NCBI RefSeq assembly: GCF_023716565.1
Contig: NZ_CP071848.1
Location: forward strand, 1,798,001-1,862,000
Source: Vibrio sp. SCSIO 43136
GTDB lineage: Bacteria; Pseudomonadota; Gammaproteobacteria; Enterobacterales; Vibrionaceae
Reading direction: 5' to 3'
DNA: 64,000 bases
This document shows, in pieces, positions 38,291 through 47,356 of the stretch (its first letter is position 1; each line of letters starts with the position of its first letter). The notes under the pieces were generated by a model, which ran no database searches, was not told the origin of the DNA, and saw only the letters and a list, made by a program, of their open reading frames with translations. The position numbers and the translations under genes were made by a program.

Positions 38291-39730
38291 ATGCCAATAC
38301 AAAATGTACTCGTTCTTGGAGCTTCTGGTTACATCGGCTCTCAGTTGATCCCTCTGTTGCTTGAGCAAGGTTACTGTGTTCGTGCGGTGTCACGTCATAT
38401 TGACCATTTGAAAATGCGAGTACCACAGCACCCTAATCTCACCATCGATTACCTAGATTTAATTGATAAAGATTCGATTGATATCGCACTAGAGAAAATA
38501 GACAGTGTATTTTTCCTCGTCCATGGCATGGCGCATGGGCATGACTTTATTGAGTATGAACTGGCGTTAGCACAAAATTTCAGTGACAGCGTCACCAAAT
38601 CCTGCGTAAAGCATGTTATATACATGAGTGCGCTTCAACCAACCTCTGGCCGCTCTGAACACTTAGAAGCACGTAAGCGGACTGGTGAGATTTTATGGTC
38701 AACTGGAATACCCATTACCGAATTGAGAGCGGGTGTCGTTATAGGGCCGGGATCAGCCGCTTTTGAAATCATGCGGGACTTTGTTTACAACCTTCCTATC
38801 ATCGCCGCACCAAGTTCCATTCAATCTAAAGCTAATCCTATCGCTTTAGATAATCTCAACCATTATTTACTCTCGCTGGTTAAAGAAACTCCCAAACAAA
38901 ATCGGCGCTTCCAAGTTGGTGGCCCCGACGTTCTTACCTATCAAGAGCAATTTGCGACCATCATGCATTTTGCTGGCAAGAAGCGTCCTATTTGGAAAAC
39001 CTCATTGTTAACCCCATCACTCGCATCAAGGTGGCTTGGTGTGGTCACATCCGTAGATGCATCCATCGGTGGTGCGCTACTTGCTGGTATCGAGCATGAC
39101 TACATTGCTGATGCTCAAGCGATCCGTTCAGCTTACCCGCAAACTTTAATCAGCTACTCAGATATGGTGAAAGCCACGCTTGACCAAGAAGGTGAGTTTG
39201 TTCGCAGTCAAGTATGGGGGTTTGAGCCGCTGGCACTTAACCGCTGGCAACCGGGATTTGGTTACTATCCCAAACAAACTGGCGCTAGTGCTACCACCAA
39301 TGCGTCTGCTCAAGCCTTGTGGCAAGTGATCACTAAGTTAGGCAGTAAAGATGAAGGCTACTTTTTTGCAAACGGTTTATGGCGTACTCGAGAGTGGCTA
39401 GATCTGTTGTTTGGTGGAGGAAAGCCCATTCGTCGCAGGCCAAGAGGCCGACAATTAGAAGTCGGTGATTATATCGATTCGTGGAAAGTGATCGTCAGTG
39501 AAGAAGAGCGATTTTTCTCACTACTGTTTGGTATGAAAGGGCCGGGGTTAGGTCGCTTAGAGTTCACCATAAAAGAGCTTGGAGACAACACTCGGCAAAT
39601 TGAAGTGAACGCTTGGTGGCACCCTCAAGGATTTCGAGGCTTACTTTACTGGTTTGCCATGATGCCCGCGCATCTGTTTATTTTTAAAGGCATGGTGCGG
39701 GCAATCGTAACGAAAGCGGAGCAATTATAG
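38291..39730 (+). CDS. SDR-family NAD(P)-binding protein with DUF2867 domain
   Basis: The 479-residue protein has an N-terminal extended/atypical SDR Rossmann domain (NVLVLGASGYIGSQLIPLLLEQGYCVRAVSR at residues 4-34, then a VFFLVHG and VKHVIYMSAL stretch) and a C-terminal DUF2867 domain (about 325-475, ending LYWFAMMPAHLFIFKGMV). This two-domain layout is common in proteobacteria; no activity is established, though NAD(P)-dependent sensing or reduction is expected. It converges on the DUF2913 gene with only 11 bases between the stops. Confidence 0.88.
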   Translation: MPIQNVLVLGASGYIGSQLIPLLLEQGYCVRAVSRHIDHLKMRVPQHPNLTIDYLDLIDKDSIDIALEKIDSVFFLVHGMAHGHDFIEYELALAQNFSDSVTKSCVKHVIYMSALQPTSGRSEHLEARKRTGEILWSTGIPITELRAGVVIGPGSAAFEIMRDFVYNLPIIAAPSSIQSKANPIALDNLNHYLLSLVKETPKQNRRFQVGGPDVLTYQEQFATIMHFAGKKRPIWKTSLLTPSLASRWLGVVTSVDASIGGALLAGIEHDYIADAQAIRSAYPQTLISYSDMVKATLDQEGEFVRSQVWGFEPLALNRWQPGFGYYPKQTGASATTNASAQALWQVITKLGSKDEGYFFANGLWRTREWLDLLFGGGKPIRRRPRGRQLEVGDYIDSWKVIVSEEERFFSLLFGMKGPGLGRLEFTIKELGDNTRQIEVNAWWHPQGFRGLLYWFAMMPAHLFIFKGMVRAIVTKAEQL

Positions 39731-39741
39731 CCCCGCTCTGA

Positions 39742-40413
39742 TTAGGCTTGATAGCCGATTGGGATCTCAGCCAGACTTGGACCGTGATTCTTCGGGTAGA
39801 TCAAGTATTCCCCGTGATATTTAACCTTAGACTTATAGTCCGTCACCTTATGTAGCAGAAAACCCGCTTCGGTGGCTAAACGAACAAACTCAGCGTGATG
39901 GCCGCGAACGAACCAACTCATTGGTTTTACTAGTGGTTCTAGCTCATCGCCTTCGGTAGTTTCAAAGCAGTCATCACATTGAGTGTTGCACAGCGCAAAA
40001 GAGTTTTCACCATCGGTAAATAGCTGAATTTTCTCGCTGAGATCATATTCAGTGCAAACGCCCCACCCCTTGGCTTCCATCGCATCGATAAAGTCATTAA
40101 TGTCTTTATCCCAGATCTCTTTGTGCTGCGTGTCTGCAGGGAGCAGTTTTCCATACATGGCTGAGATATCGCTAAATACTCGCTCAATACCCGCCTGATT
40201 TCCCTTACTGCGGCCTTGTTTTTGCCAACGAGTTAAATCGTCGCCAACACAGCGGTCAAAACGTTGTGTTTTTAGTGCTTTTGTCACCCAACGCACTAAG
40301 AAGTGGTTGTTACTTACGGGTGCGTTGACCAACTTCCCTGTAGCGTGTTCTGCGCGCATTTCCTCGAGTGCACAGTTTGCTAATTTTTGAATTTCTTGGT
40401 GGTACATCGCCAT
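39742..40413 (-). CDS. DUF2913 family protein
   Basis: The 223-residue soluble protein has no signal peptide. The N-terminal EIQKLANCALEEM and the NHFLVRWVTKALKTQRF region look like DUF2913, a family I know mainly from Vibrio, with no known function. Four cysteines cluster in ALCNTQCDDCFET, which may bind metal. The start overlaps the bcr stop by one base (TAATG), so it is translationally coupled. A second ATG lies two codons in (MYHQEIQ). It ends the rsuA-bcr-DUF2913 operon. Confidence 0.65.
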   Translation of the reverse strand: MAMYHQEIQKLANCALEEMRAEHATGKLVNAPVSNNHFLVRWVTKALKTQRFDRCVGDDLTRWQKQGRSKGNQAGIERVFSDISAMYGKLLPADTQHKEIWDKDINDFIDAMEAKGWGVCTEYDLSEKIQLFTDGENSFALCNTQCDDCFETTEGDELEPLVKPMSWFVRGHHAEFVRLATEAGFLLHKVTDYKSKVKYHGEYLIYPKNHGPSLAEIPIGYQA

Positions 40414-41603
40414 TACGCTTTCTTACCTAATAATAAATAAAACAATGCAGACAACACCGCACATGCGGTCATCGTCAGAACCATCGGAGCCTCACTGGTG
40501 CTTGGGAAGGAAGCGACAATCACTCCAACTACAGAGCCAGTACCAAATCTTAGGGTGCCCGCAAGTGAAGACGCCGTACCCGCCATTTGCGGATAACCAC
40601 TTAATAGTAGCCCCATACTGTTACTGCCTATGGTTGAAATCGTGCCGACAAACATCATCACAAATGGCACAATTCCCCATAAACCTAAGTCAAACCACCA
40701 GCCAACAAGTAAGCCAACCCCTGCTAGCCCCTGAATCGACAAGCCAAACTTTAGCATCCAATGTGAGCCCATCTTCTTCACAATACGACCATTGATGGTG
40801 GTCATGATGATCAAGCAGATGACATTCAAGCCAAACAGATAGCCAAATTGATCAGGACTCACGCCAAACAGTTCTATGTAGACAAAAGAGCCAGCCGTGA
40901 GAAAGGCGAACATACCTGAAAAAGAGAATGCGCCTGACAATATTAGCCCCATTGCTACAGGGTTGCAGATCAACCTTGCGTAATTCCTAAATGTAGAACG
41001 CACGTGCAGAGGTTGACGGTTTTCGACTTTGAGCGTTTCAGGGATCTTCCAAATCACTGCGGCAATGACGATGGCCGCAAAGATTGCCAACACCCAGAAA
41101 ATGGAACGCCAGCCAAACCAAATCGCCAGATGTCCACCTATCATTGGAGCAACCAATGGAGCAACAGTCATAACCAAGGTGATGAACGACATGGTTCGGG
41201 CGAAATCTTCTTTATCGAACATGTCTCGCACTACGGCTTGGATCACCACAGCGGCGGCTGCTCCAGCAAAACCTTGGGCAAAACGCACATAGGTCAGTGC
41301 ATCAATACCACTGGTGGTTGCGCTAACCATCGCCGCCAACGCAAATAGCGCCGTTCCAATGATCAATATCGGTTTTCGACCATAGCTGTCAGACAGTGGC
41401 CCATGCAGTAACTGACCCACAGCAAAACCTGCGGTGTACATGGTCAAGGTGATCTGCACATCACCCGCTTCAACCCCAAGATCTTTTGCGATCGCAGGCA
41501 TTGCAGGCAAATACATATCGATGGCAAGCGGGGTTAACGCACCGATTGCACCAAGGACGAAAAAGAGCAACCAGCCAAGTTGGTTGCTTTGTTGTGAAGG
41601 CAT
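40413..41603 (-). CDS. bcr: Bcr/CflA family multidrug efflux MFS transporter
   Basis: The 396-residue protein has the length of E. coli Bcr and twelve membrane helices. The family signature AIDMYLPAMPAIAKDLGV lies in helix 1 (about residues 26-43). It continues with the DSYGRKPILIIGTALF motif A and PLVAPMIGGHLAIWFGWRSIF in helix 5. Bcr expels bicyclomycin and other compounds with proton antiport; the range here is unknown. It lies 35 bases after rsuA without a terminator, as in E. coli, where bcr and rsuA are also linked. Confidence 0.92.
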   Translation of the reverse strand: MPSQQSNQLGWLLFFVLGAIGALTPLAIDMYLPAMPAIAKDLGVEAGDVQITLTMYTAGFAVGQLLHGPLSDSYGRKPILIIGTALFALAAMVSATTSGIDALTYVRFAQGFAGAAAAVVIQAVVRDMFDKEDFARTMSFITLVMTVAPLVAPMIGGHLAIWFGWRSIFWVLAIFAAIVIAAVIWKIPETLKVENRQPLHVRSTFRNYARLICNPVAMGLILSGAFSFSGMFAFLTAGSFVYIELFGVSPDQFGYLFGLNVICLIIMTTINGRIVKKMGSHWMLKFGLSIQGLAGVGLLVGWWFDLGLWGIVPFVMMFVGTISTIGSNSMGLLLSGYPQMAGTASSLAGTLRFGTGSVVGVIVASFPSTSEAPMVLTMTACAVLSALFYLLLGKKA

Positions 41604-41638
41604 AAGGCTCCTAGTATACGAAAAGGGGGAGGACTAGA

Positions 41639-42337
41639 TTATTTTCCCCAAACAGAGTCAATCTCTTCCTGAGTCAGATAGCGGTATTCACCAGGCTCTA
41701 GGTCTTCATCTAATTCAATGGCGCCAATACGTTCTCGATGAAGCGCTTCAACTTTATTACCTAGTGCTGCAAACATACGTTTCACCTGATGGTACTTGCC
41801 TTCGGTGATAGTCAGCAGCACTTGGTCTTCTTCAATCACTTCTAGCTTAGCTGGCAGCGTTGGCTCTTTTTCATTACGCAGTTCAATGCCTTGCTCAAAC
41901 TTTTCAACGTAATCTGGCTGCACAGGGTCTGCTAGCCATACACGGTAAGTTTTCTCACATTTATGTTTAGGTGAGGTAATGCGGTGAGACCATTTACCAT
42001 CATCGGTGATAAGCACCAAACCCGTGGTATCTACATCTAGGCGACCGGCAAAATGAAGGTTCTCCATTTTTACTTCGTCGAGCAATACAAAAGCGGTGTG
42101 ATTAAAGCCATCTTCATGCGAGCAGACAAAGCCATCTGGCTTAAACAGCATGATGTACTTAGGGCCTTGACGCATTACTTCACGATCTTGCCACTCCACA
42201 CTCATCTCTTTCGAGACTTTAAAAGCACCACTTTTTTGCATTACGCCATCAACGGTCACTTCGCCGCTTTTTATAATTTTGGTAGCTTCTTTACGGGTTG
42301 CGCCTAAAGCATCGCAAAGGAATTTGTCTAATCGCAT
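41639..42337 (-). CDS. rsuA: 16S rRNA pseudouridine(516) synthase RsuA
   Basis: RsuA makes pseudouridine at position 516 of 16S rRNA. The 232-residue protein has an N-terminal S4 RNA-binding domain (MRLDKFLCDALGATRKEATKIIKSGEVTVDG, 1-60). The catalytic domain carries the essential aspartate in FAGRLDVDTTGLVLITDDG near residue 102 and the KYHQVKRMFAALGNKVEALHRERIG motif. Length equals E. coli RsuA (231). It is the first gene of an operon with bcr and is divergent from radD, the same order as in E. coli. Confidence 0.95.
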   Translation of the reverse strand: MRLDKFLCDALGATRKEATKIIKSGEVTVDGVMQKSGAFKVSKEMSVEWQDREVMRQGPKYIMLFKPDGFVCSHEDGFNHTAFVLLDEVKMENLHFAGRLDVDTTGLVLITDDGKWSHRITSPKHKCEKTYRVWLADPVQPDYVEKFEQGIELRNEKEPTLPAKLEVIEEDQVLLTITEGKYHQVKRMFAALGNKVEALHRERIGAIELDEDLEPGEYRYLTQEEIDSVWGK

Positions 42338-42435
42338 CTATACCTCAATGCTGATATTGGAACTTACGGGTTCCGGTTTAAATCAAGTCGGGTATTATAT
42401 GCTGCTTCTTTGCAATAAATGAATCTTTTCTATCA

Positions 42436-44172
42436 ATGTTCAAGCTTCGACCTTACCAAGCCGACTCCGTGAAAGCCGTTATTCACTATTTTCGTCAAAA
42501 CAGCACCCCTGCAGTGATTGTTTTGCCAACGGGTGCGGGCAAGAGTTTGGTCATCGCAGAACTGGCTCGCCTTGCTAAAGGCAATGTATTAGTCCTAGCC
42601 CACGTAAAAGAGTTGGTCGAGCAAAACCACGCCAAATACGAAAGTTACGGCTTTAAAGGGGCGATCTTCTCTGCGGGTTTGGGTAGAAAAGAGACCGACC
42701 AGCAAGTGGTTTTTGCATCGGTTCAATCCGTTGTGCGTAATCTTGAGAGCTTTGCCAATCAATTCTCTCTACTGGTTATCGATGAGTGCCACCGTGTCCC
42801 TGATGATAAAAATAGCAGTTATCGCAAGGTGATCAGTCATCTGCAATCTATAAACCCACAAATCAAAGTTCTGGGTTTAACCGCAACACCTTATCGACTG
42901 GGCATGGGCTGGATCTATCAATACCATACTCGTGGCTTAGTTCGCAGTGAGGAGCCACGTTTCTTCCGTGATTGTATCTTTGAACTCCCTATACGCTATC
43001 TTCTGGATGAAGAGTTCCTTACTCCAGCGAGATTAATCGATGCTCCAATATTAAGTTATGACTTCTCCCAACTGAAACCGATGAACACCGGACGCTTTAA
43101 AGAGTCCGAGATGGATATGGTGATAGAACAGTCCAAACGAGCTACCCCGCAAATCGTTGAGCAAATCATTCATCAAGCCAAAGATCGCCAAGGGGTGATG
43201 ATATTCGCCGCCACAGTTCGCCACGCACAAGAAATATTATCACTGCTACCTGAGGGTGAAGCGAAATTAGTCATTGGTGATACAGACGTCAAACAGCGCG
43301 ATGCCATCATTCAAGCGTTCAAAAACCGACAAGTGAAGTTTTTGGTCAACGTATCGGTGTTAACTACTGGCTTTGACGCCCCTCATGTCGACCTAATTGC
43401 TATCTTGCGTCCTACAGAATCCGTGAGTCTTTACCAACAGATTGTCGGACGTGGACTGCGCTTATCTCCTGGTAAAACGGAATGTCTGGTACTCGACTAC
43501 GCAGGTAACACATACGATCTTTATCAACCCGAAGTCGGTAACCCTAAACCAGATTCAGACAGTGAGATCATAACCATACCCTGCCCTGCTTGCGGCTTTA
43601 ATAATAGCTTCTGGGGCAAATTGGATAGTAACGGTTTCCTACTTGAGCACTACGGTCGTAAATGCCAAGGCTATTTCGAAGATGAGGAAGGTGAGCGGGA
43701 GCATTGCAACTACCGTTTCCGGGCTAAATATTGCAATGAGTGTGGGGCTGATAATGATATTGCCGCTCGTATCTGCCATGAGTGTGACGCCACCCTTGTT
43801 GACCCTGATAAGAAGCTCAAAGAAGCATTAAACCTAAAAGATGCTTTGGTGTTCGAGTGCAAAGATATGCTGTTGTCTGCCGACAAAGACGACAAAGGAA
43901 AATCTCGTTTGCGAGTTACCTATGTGGGTGATGAAGGTGCTCAGGTGCATCAATTTTGGTCACTCAATACCAAAAAGCAGAAGCAAAATTTCTTGCAGCA
44001 ATTTGTTCGTCCGCACTTGGCCGACAAACATCGCCCGTTTACGGACGCAAGCCCCACCAAAGTGGTCAACAATCAACACCGCTTTCGATTGCCTCAATTC
44101 ATTATCGCTCGCAAGGTTGGACGCTTTTGGAAAATGCGTGACAAGGTCTTTGCTGACGAGTTGAGCAACTGA
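42436..44172 (+). CDS. radD: RadD (YejH) DNA repair helicase
   Basis: RadD is a superfamily 2 ATPase that works with RecA and SSB in double-strand-break repair. The 578-residue protein has Walker A LPTGAGKS (about 31-38), a DECH box in VIDECHRVPDD, motif III GLTATPYR and motif VI QIVGRGLRLSPGK. A C-terminal zinc region with many cysteines (CPACGF, CNECGADN, CHECDATL, about 375-455) is typical of RadD. Length matches E. coli RadD (586). It is divergent from rsuA, as in E. coli. Confidence 0.94.
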   Translation: MFKLRPYQADSVKAVIHYFRQNSTPAVIVLPTGAGKSLVIAELARLAKGNVLVLAHVKELVEQNHAKYESYGFKGAIFSAGLGRKETDQQVVFASVQSVVRNLESFANQFSLLVIDECHRVPDDKNSSYRKVISHLQSINPQIKVLGLTATPYRLGMGWIYQYHTRGLVRSEEPRFFRDCIFELPIRYLLDEEFLTPARLIDAPILSYDFSQLKPMNTGRFKESEMDMVIEQSKRATPQIVEQIIHQAKDRQGVMIFAATVRHAQEILSLLPEGEAKLVIGDTDVKQRDAIIQAFKNRQVKFLVNVSVLTTGFDAPHVDLIAILRPTESVSLYQQIVGRGLRLSPGKTECLVLDYAGNTYDLYQPEVGNPKPDSDSEIITIPCPACGFNNSFWGKLDSNGFLLEHYGRKCQGYFEDEEGEREHCNYRFRAKYCNECGADNDIAARICHECDATLVDPDKKLKEALNLKDALVFECKDMLLSADKDDKGKSRLRVTYVGDEGAQVHQFWSLNTKKQKQNFLQQFVRPHLADKHRPFTDASPTKVVNNQHRFRLPQFIIARKVGRFWKMRDKVFADELSN

Positions 44173-44176
44173 CCGA

Positions 44177-44203
44177 GATTACACACGTTGTAATCACACT
44201 TTT
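44177..44203 (+). terminator. Weak terminator-like hairpin after radD
   Basis: GATTACA and TGTAATC form a seven-pair stem, followed four bases later by TTTT. The T run is short, so read-through into the next operon is possible. Confidence 0.35.
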
Positions 44204-44275
44204 CGCTAATTCACTTTATATTCATATTGCCGAACCTATACTTTGTCGCAATGCTATAAGTTTTTAGGTAAGCGT

Positions 44276-44656
44276 ATGTTTCACAAACTATTCAGCGCCA
44301 CGATGTTAACACTGGTCCCTTGGTTTTCTTTCGCTGATACCAACCCTTCTGATGTACCAATATTGGTCGATGTGCAGCAACCTGAAATGCGCATTGATAT
44401 CGATGAGGATCAAGACGAGGTTTTCGAAGCAGTAAAACAAGGCAAGGTTCAGCCTTTCTCAGCACTTTATGCTGCGGTCGAAAGCCAACTGAATGGTCGT
44501 GTGATCAAAGTTGAGCTAGAAGAAGATGACGATGAATGGATTTATGAACTTAAATTAATGCATGACAACAACATCATTAAAGCAGAGTACGATGCGTCGA
44601 CACTCGAACTCATCGAACTGCGCGGTCGCCAGCTTAACGAAGTAATTAAAAAATAA
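44276..44656 (+). CDS. PepSY domain periplasmic protein
   Basis: The product is 126 residues from the ATG at 44276 (MFHKLFSATML), with AGG about eight bases upstream. A signal peptide ends near FSFA. The C-terminal half is a PepSY domain (VESQLNGRVIKVELEEDDDEWIYELKLMHDNNIIKAEYDASTLELIEL). PepSY proteins are often encoded beside PhoP/PmrA-type two-component genes and may sense or inhibit in the periplasm. The gene lies nine bases before the response regulator and forms a three-gene operon. Confidence 0.88.
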   Translation: MFHKLFSATMLTLVPWFSFADTNPSDVPILVDVQQPEMRIDIDEDQDEVFEAVKQGKVQPFSALYAAVESQLNGRVIKVELEEDDDEWIYELKLMHDNNIIKAEYDASTLELIELRGRQLNEVIKK

Positions 44657-44665
44657 GGAATTTGG

Positions 44666-45325
44666 ATGAAAGTTCTCATCGTCGAAGATGACCCTCGCCT
44701 AGGTGAACAGATCATTGCCTCACTAGAACAAGCCGACTGGGTTCCAGAACTATCGCAAGATGGCATTGATGCACTCTACCGAGCCACTTCTGAAGACTGG
44801 GATGTCATCGTTCTCGACCTTGGCTTGCCAAAGCTCGACGGCCTCACGGTACTCAAAGGCATCCGAGATGAAAACATCAACACCCCGGTGATCATCTTAA
44901 GTGCTAGAGATGGTCTTTCTCAGCGAGTCGAAGGCTTGAATGCCGGGGCAGACGACTATCTAACCAAACCTTTTGAAATGGTCGAACTCACCGCAAGAAT
45001 TCGCGCCCAATTGCGCCGTGCTTCTGGTAATGCTTCACCCGTGATGCAAATCGGTGACCTCAGTTTAGATACCCGCACATCAAAGGTGCTGTGGCAAGGA
45101 CAAGCGGTTAGCCTAACGGCGCTTGAGTATAAAGTGGTCGCCTACTTTGTACATAACGCTGACAAGGTAATCTCACGCACTGAGCTAGTAGAGCACATCT
45201 ACAAGCAAGACTTTGACCGAGATTCAAATACCATTGAGGTGTTTATTGGCCGTATCCGTAAAAAAATCTCACCAAAAATCATCAAAACCGTCCGAGGGTT
45301 AGGGTATCAGTTGAATGCTCAATAA
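44666..45325 (+). CDS. OmpR-family response regulator, PhoP-like
   Basis: The 219-residue protein has a receiver domain (1-115: acidic pair VEDD, phospho-acceptor in VLDLGLPKLDG near residue 52, lysine in LTKPFEMVEL) and a winged-helix DNA-binding domain (about 130-219: LTALEYKVVAYFVHNADKVISRTEL ... VFIGRIRKKI ... VRGLGYQL). Length and the DLGLP motif fit PhoP-type regulators. AAGGA lies before the ATG. The 3' end overlaps the sensor gene by 11 bases. Targets are unknown; divalent cations or antimicrobial peptides are usual cues in the family. Confidence 0.92.
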   Translation: MKVLIVEDDPRLGEQIIASLEQADWVPELSQDGIDALYRATSEDWDVIVLDLGLPKLDGLTVLKGIRDENINTPVIILSARDGLSQRVEGLNAGADDYLTKPFEMVELTARIRAQLRRASGNASPVMQIGDLSLDTRTSKVLWQGQAVSLTALEYKVVAYFVHNADKVISRTELVEHIYKQDFDRDSNTIEVFIGRIRKKISPKIIKTVRGLGYQLNAQ

Positions 45326-46652
45326 ACCGGAATTCGTACGCCACCTTAGTTTAAAAAACCGACTTCTGATCGCCGCATCGATCTGGGTCGGTGCTTTGAT
45401 TTTGGCCGCAGGTCTGCTCATCCCTAATCTGACTAAGAACTACCTAGAGCAAGAGATGCTTAATCAGCTCAGCTTATCGATGGATGAAATCACCGCCAAC
45501 ATTGATGTGAATGCGAAAGGCCAGCTAATTTTGCCTTATCGATTATCCGATCCCCGCTTTAATCGTCCCTACAGTGGCTTATATTGGATGGCATCAACCG
45601 ATGAGCAAATGCTAAGGTCACGTTCGCTATGGGATCAAGTGATCAAATTCAAACGCTTTCGTCGTGCCGAAGGGCCGAATAAAGAAAAGTTGCTCACTTT
45701 AACTCGTCAAATCTATCTGCCTGATTTTAATCAACCTGTCACATTAGTGGTGGGGGTTGACGAAGATCCTTTAGAGGAAACCCTGCATAAATTAACTGGG
45801 CAACTTTGGCTTATTTTGCTGGTACTGTTTATTGGCATTTTGGTACTGATCGGTGTGCAAGTGAGTTGGTCGTTACGTCCACTGAATAAGATGCAAAAAG
45901 AATTGCAGCGTCTCAGAGAAGGCCGGCGTGAACAGTTTAGTCACAATTACCCTAAAGAAATTCAGCCACTGATCACCGATCTCAACTCGTTACTATTTCA
46001 TTACCAAGAACTGCTATCGCGCGCGCGAAATCATGCGGGTAACCTGTCACACGCATTAAAAACGCCAATTTCAGTGCTAAAAAATGAAGTCCGTGAGTTA
46101 CCAGAGAGCACACAGAACAAGCTTAATCCGCCAATACAAGATTTACAGCGTCATATTGATTATCACCTTGGTCGGGCGCGGATGGCTGGCTCTATGCATA
46201 TCTTGTCGGTTTCAAGCACTCCAAGCGATTGTGTCGATGCGTTATCGCTCGCTTTTGACAAAGTCTACGCTCATCGAGAAATTTTGTTAATCAACGAGCT
46301 CGACCCGGGTCTTCACGTATCGGTCGAAAAAGCTGACCTTGATGAGATGCTTGGCAACTTAGTCGAAAACGCTTACAAGTGGGCTACAAGCCAAATTCGT
46401 CTCTACCAAATCAGTAAGACCAAAGACTCTATTACCTTAGTCATTGAAGACGACGGCCCAGGAATCGAAGAAAGCTTGCGCAATCAGGCCATTAAACGTG
46501 GTGTTAGGCTCGATGAAACCACTCCAGGCACAGGCTTGGGCTTAAATATCGTGTCAGAAATGGCACATAGTTATCGAGGCAAGTTGAGCTTGGAAGCCGC
46601 CAACAGTGGTGGGTTAAAAGTATTGTTAACTCTGCACTTAGCAACCAGTTAA
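45315..46652 (+). CDS. Sensor histidine kinase, PhoQ-like
   Basis: The 445-residue protein has two membrane helices (about 19-38 and 160-185) bordering a periplasmic sensor of about 120 residues. A HAMP-like linker follows, then the phospho-histidine helix (NHAGNLSHALKTPISVLKNEV, near residue 250), where the sequence LSHALKTPI is as in PhoQ. The ATPase domain has LGNLVENAYKWA, VIEDDGPGIEE and TGLGLNIVSEMAHSY. It overlaps the regulator gene and is co-translated with it. It probably senses cations or envelope stress; the ligand is not visible from sequence. Confidence 0.92.
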   Translation: MLNKPEFVRHLSLKNRLLIAASIWVGALILAAGLLIPNLTKNYLEQEMLNQLSLSMDEITANIDVNAKGQLILPYRLSDPRFNRPYSGLYWMASTDEQMLRSRSLWDQVIKFKRFRRAEGPNKEKLLTLTRQIYLPDFNQPVTLVVGVDEDPLEETLHKLTGQLWLILLVLFIGILVLIGVQVSWSLRPLNKMQKELQRLREGRREQFSHNYPKEIQPLITDLNSLLFHYQELLSRARNHAGNLSHALKTPISVLKNEVRELPESTQNKLNPPIQDLQRHIDYHLGRARMAGSMHILSVSSTPSDCVDALSLAFDKVYAHREILLINELDPGLHVSVEKADLDEMLGNLVENAYKWATSQIRLYQISKTKDSITLVIEDDGPGIEESLRNQAIKRGVRLDETTPGTGLGLNIVSEMAHSYRGKLSLEAANSGGLKVLLTLHLATS

Positions 46653-46684
46653 GCGGATGGATTTGGACGATTTATCCGCACTTT
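46653..46684 (+). terminator. Terminator-like hairpin after the kinase
   Basis: GCGGAT and ATCCGC pair around a longer loop and are followed by ACTTTGG. The T run is poor. Confidence 0.35.
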
Positions 46685-46851
46685 GGGCTAGGATTTACAG
46701 CACTCAACGTAAAAGCAGATGAAAAGAGAGAGAAACTCCTCTCAACCCCTTGCTAGGCTTACTATTCAGTGTTAGTATCCGCGCTCGCTCTGAAGGTGTT
46801 ATCTCTAACATCCTGTCTTAGCGAACGAATTATCAACTAGGTCGCTATGTT

Positions 46852-46864
46852 GATAATGATAATC
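46852..46864. promoter_or_regulatory. Fur-box-like sequence in the rplY upstream region
   Basis: GATAATGATAATC matches the first 13 bases of the 19-bp Fur consensus; the rest (TAATTT) fits as a third hexamer only loosely. It lies 28-40 bases before the rplY ATG. AT-rich leader sequence could produce this by chance. Confidence 0.25.
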
Positions 46865-46891
46865 TAATTTTACTATTTGAGAGTAAATACT

Positions 46892-47170
46892 ATGAAATTT
46901 GAAGCAGTAGTACGTACTGAACTAGGTAAGGGTGCGAGCCGCCGCCTACGTCACGCTGGCCAATTCCCAGCAATCGTTTACGGTGGTGAAGCAGCGCCAG
47001 TATCACTAGCACTAAACCACGACGACGTGATCAACCAAATGGACAAGCCTGAGTTCTACGAAGGTATCGTTCTAGTGATCAACGGTGAAGAAGTGAAGGT
47101 TAAGCCTCAAGACGTTCAACGTCACGCTTTCAAGCCAAAAGTTGAGCACATGGACTTCATCCGCATCTAA
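46892..47170 (+). CDS. rplY: 50S ribosomal protein L25
   Basis: L25 binds 5S rRNA loop E in the large subunit. The 92-residue protein begins [32 protein letters not shown] and includes KPEFYEG and [21 protein letters not shown]. It is the short form without the CTC C-terminal domain, nearly the length of E. coli L25 (94). The ATG at 46892 fits homologues; an in-frame codon at 46877 does not. About 240 bases upstream contain several small inverted repeats (for instance around GAAGGTGTTATCTCTAACATCC) and could hold an autoregulatory leader as described for E. coli rplY. Confidence 0.96.
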   Translation: MKFEAVVRTELGKGASRRLRHAGQFPAIVYGGEAAPVSLALNHDDVINQMDKPEFYEGIVLVINGEEVKVKPQDVQRHAFKPKVEHMDFIRI

Positions 47171-47228
47171 TTCTCCTTACCAGAGAGTTATTCGGATTAA
47201 ATCCAACCTTTTGCATAATTAAGAAGAA

Positions 47229-47243
47229 CGGCCTTACCAACCG
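47229..47243 (+). other. Small hairpin with the same loop as the rplY terminator
   Basis: CGG-CCTTACCAA-CCG. The nine-base loop is identical to that of the terminator 40 bases downstream. Confidence 0.5.
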
Positions 47244-47260
47244 GGACTCTAAAAAATTCA

Positions 47261-47293
47261 AAACCCCAGAGCCTTACCAACTCTGGGGTTTTA
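47261..47293. terminator. rplY terminator
   Basis: CCCCAGAG, loop CCTTACCAA, CTCTGGGG with AAAA before and TTTT after: a strong terminator that can work in both directions. Confidence 0.9.
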
Positions 47294-47356
47294 CCGTTTT
47301 AAAAACCGGTAAAATTGGCAAACGGTAAAGTCGGGAAACGGAGACACTCTTTTCCT

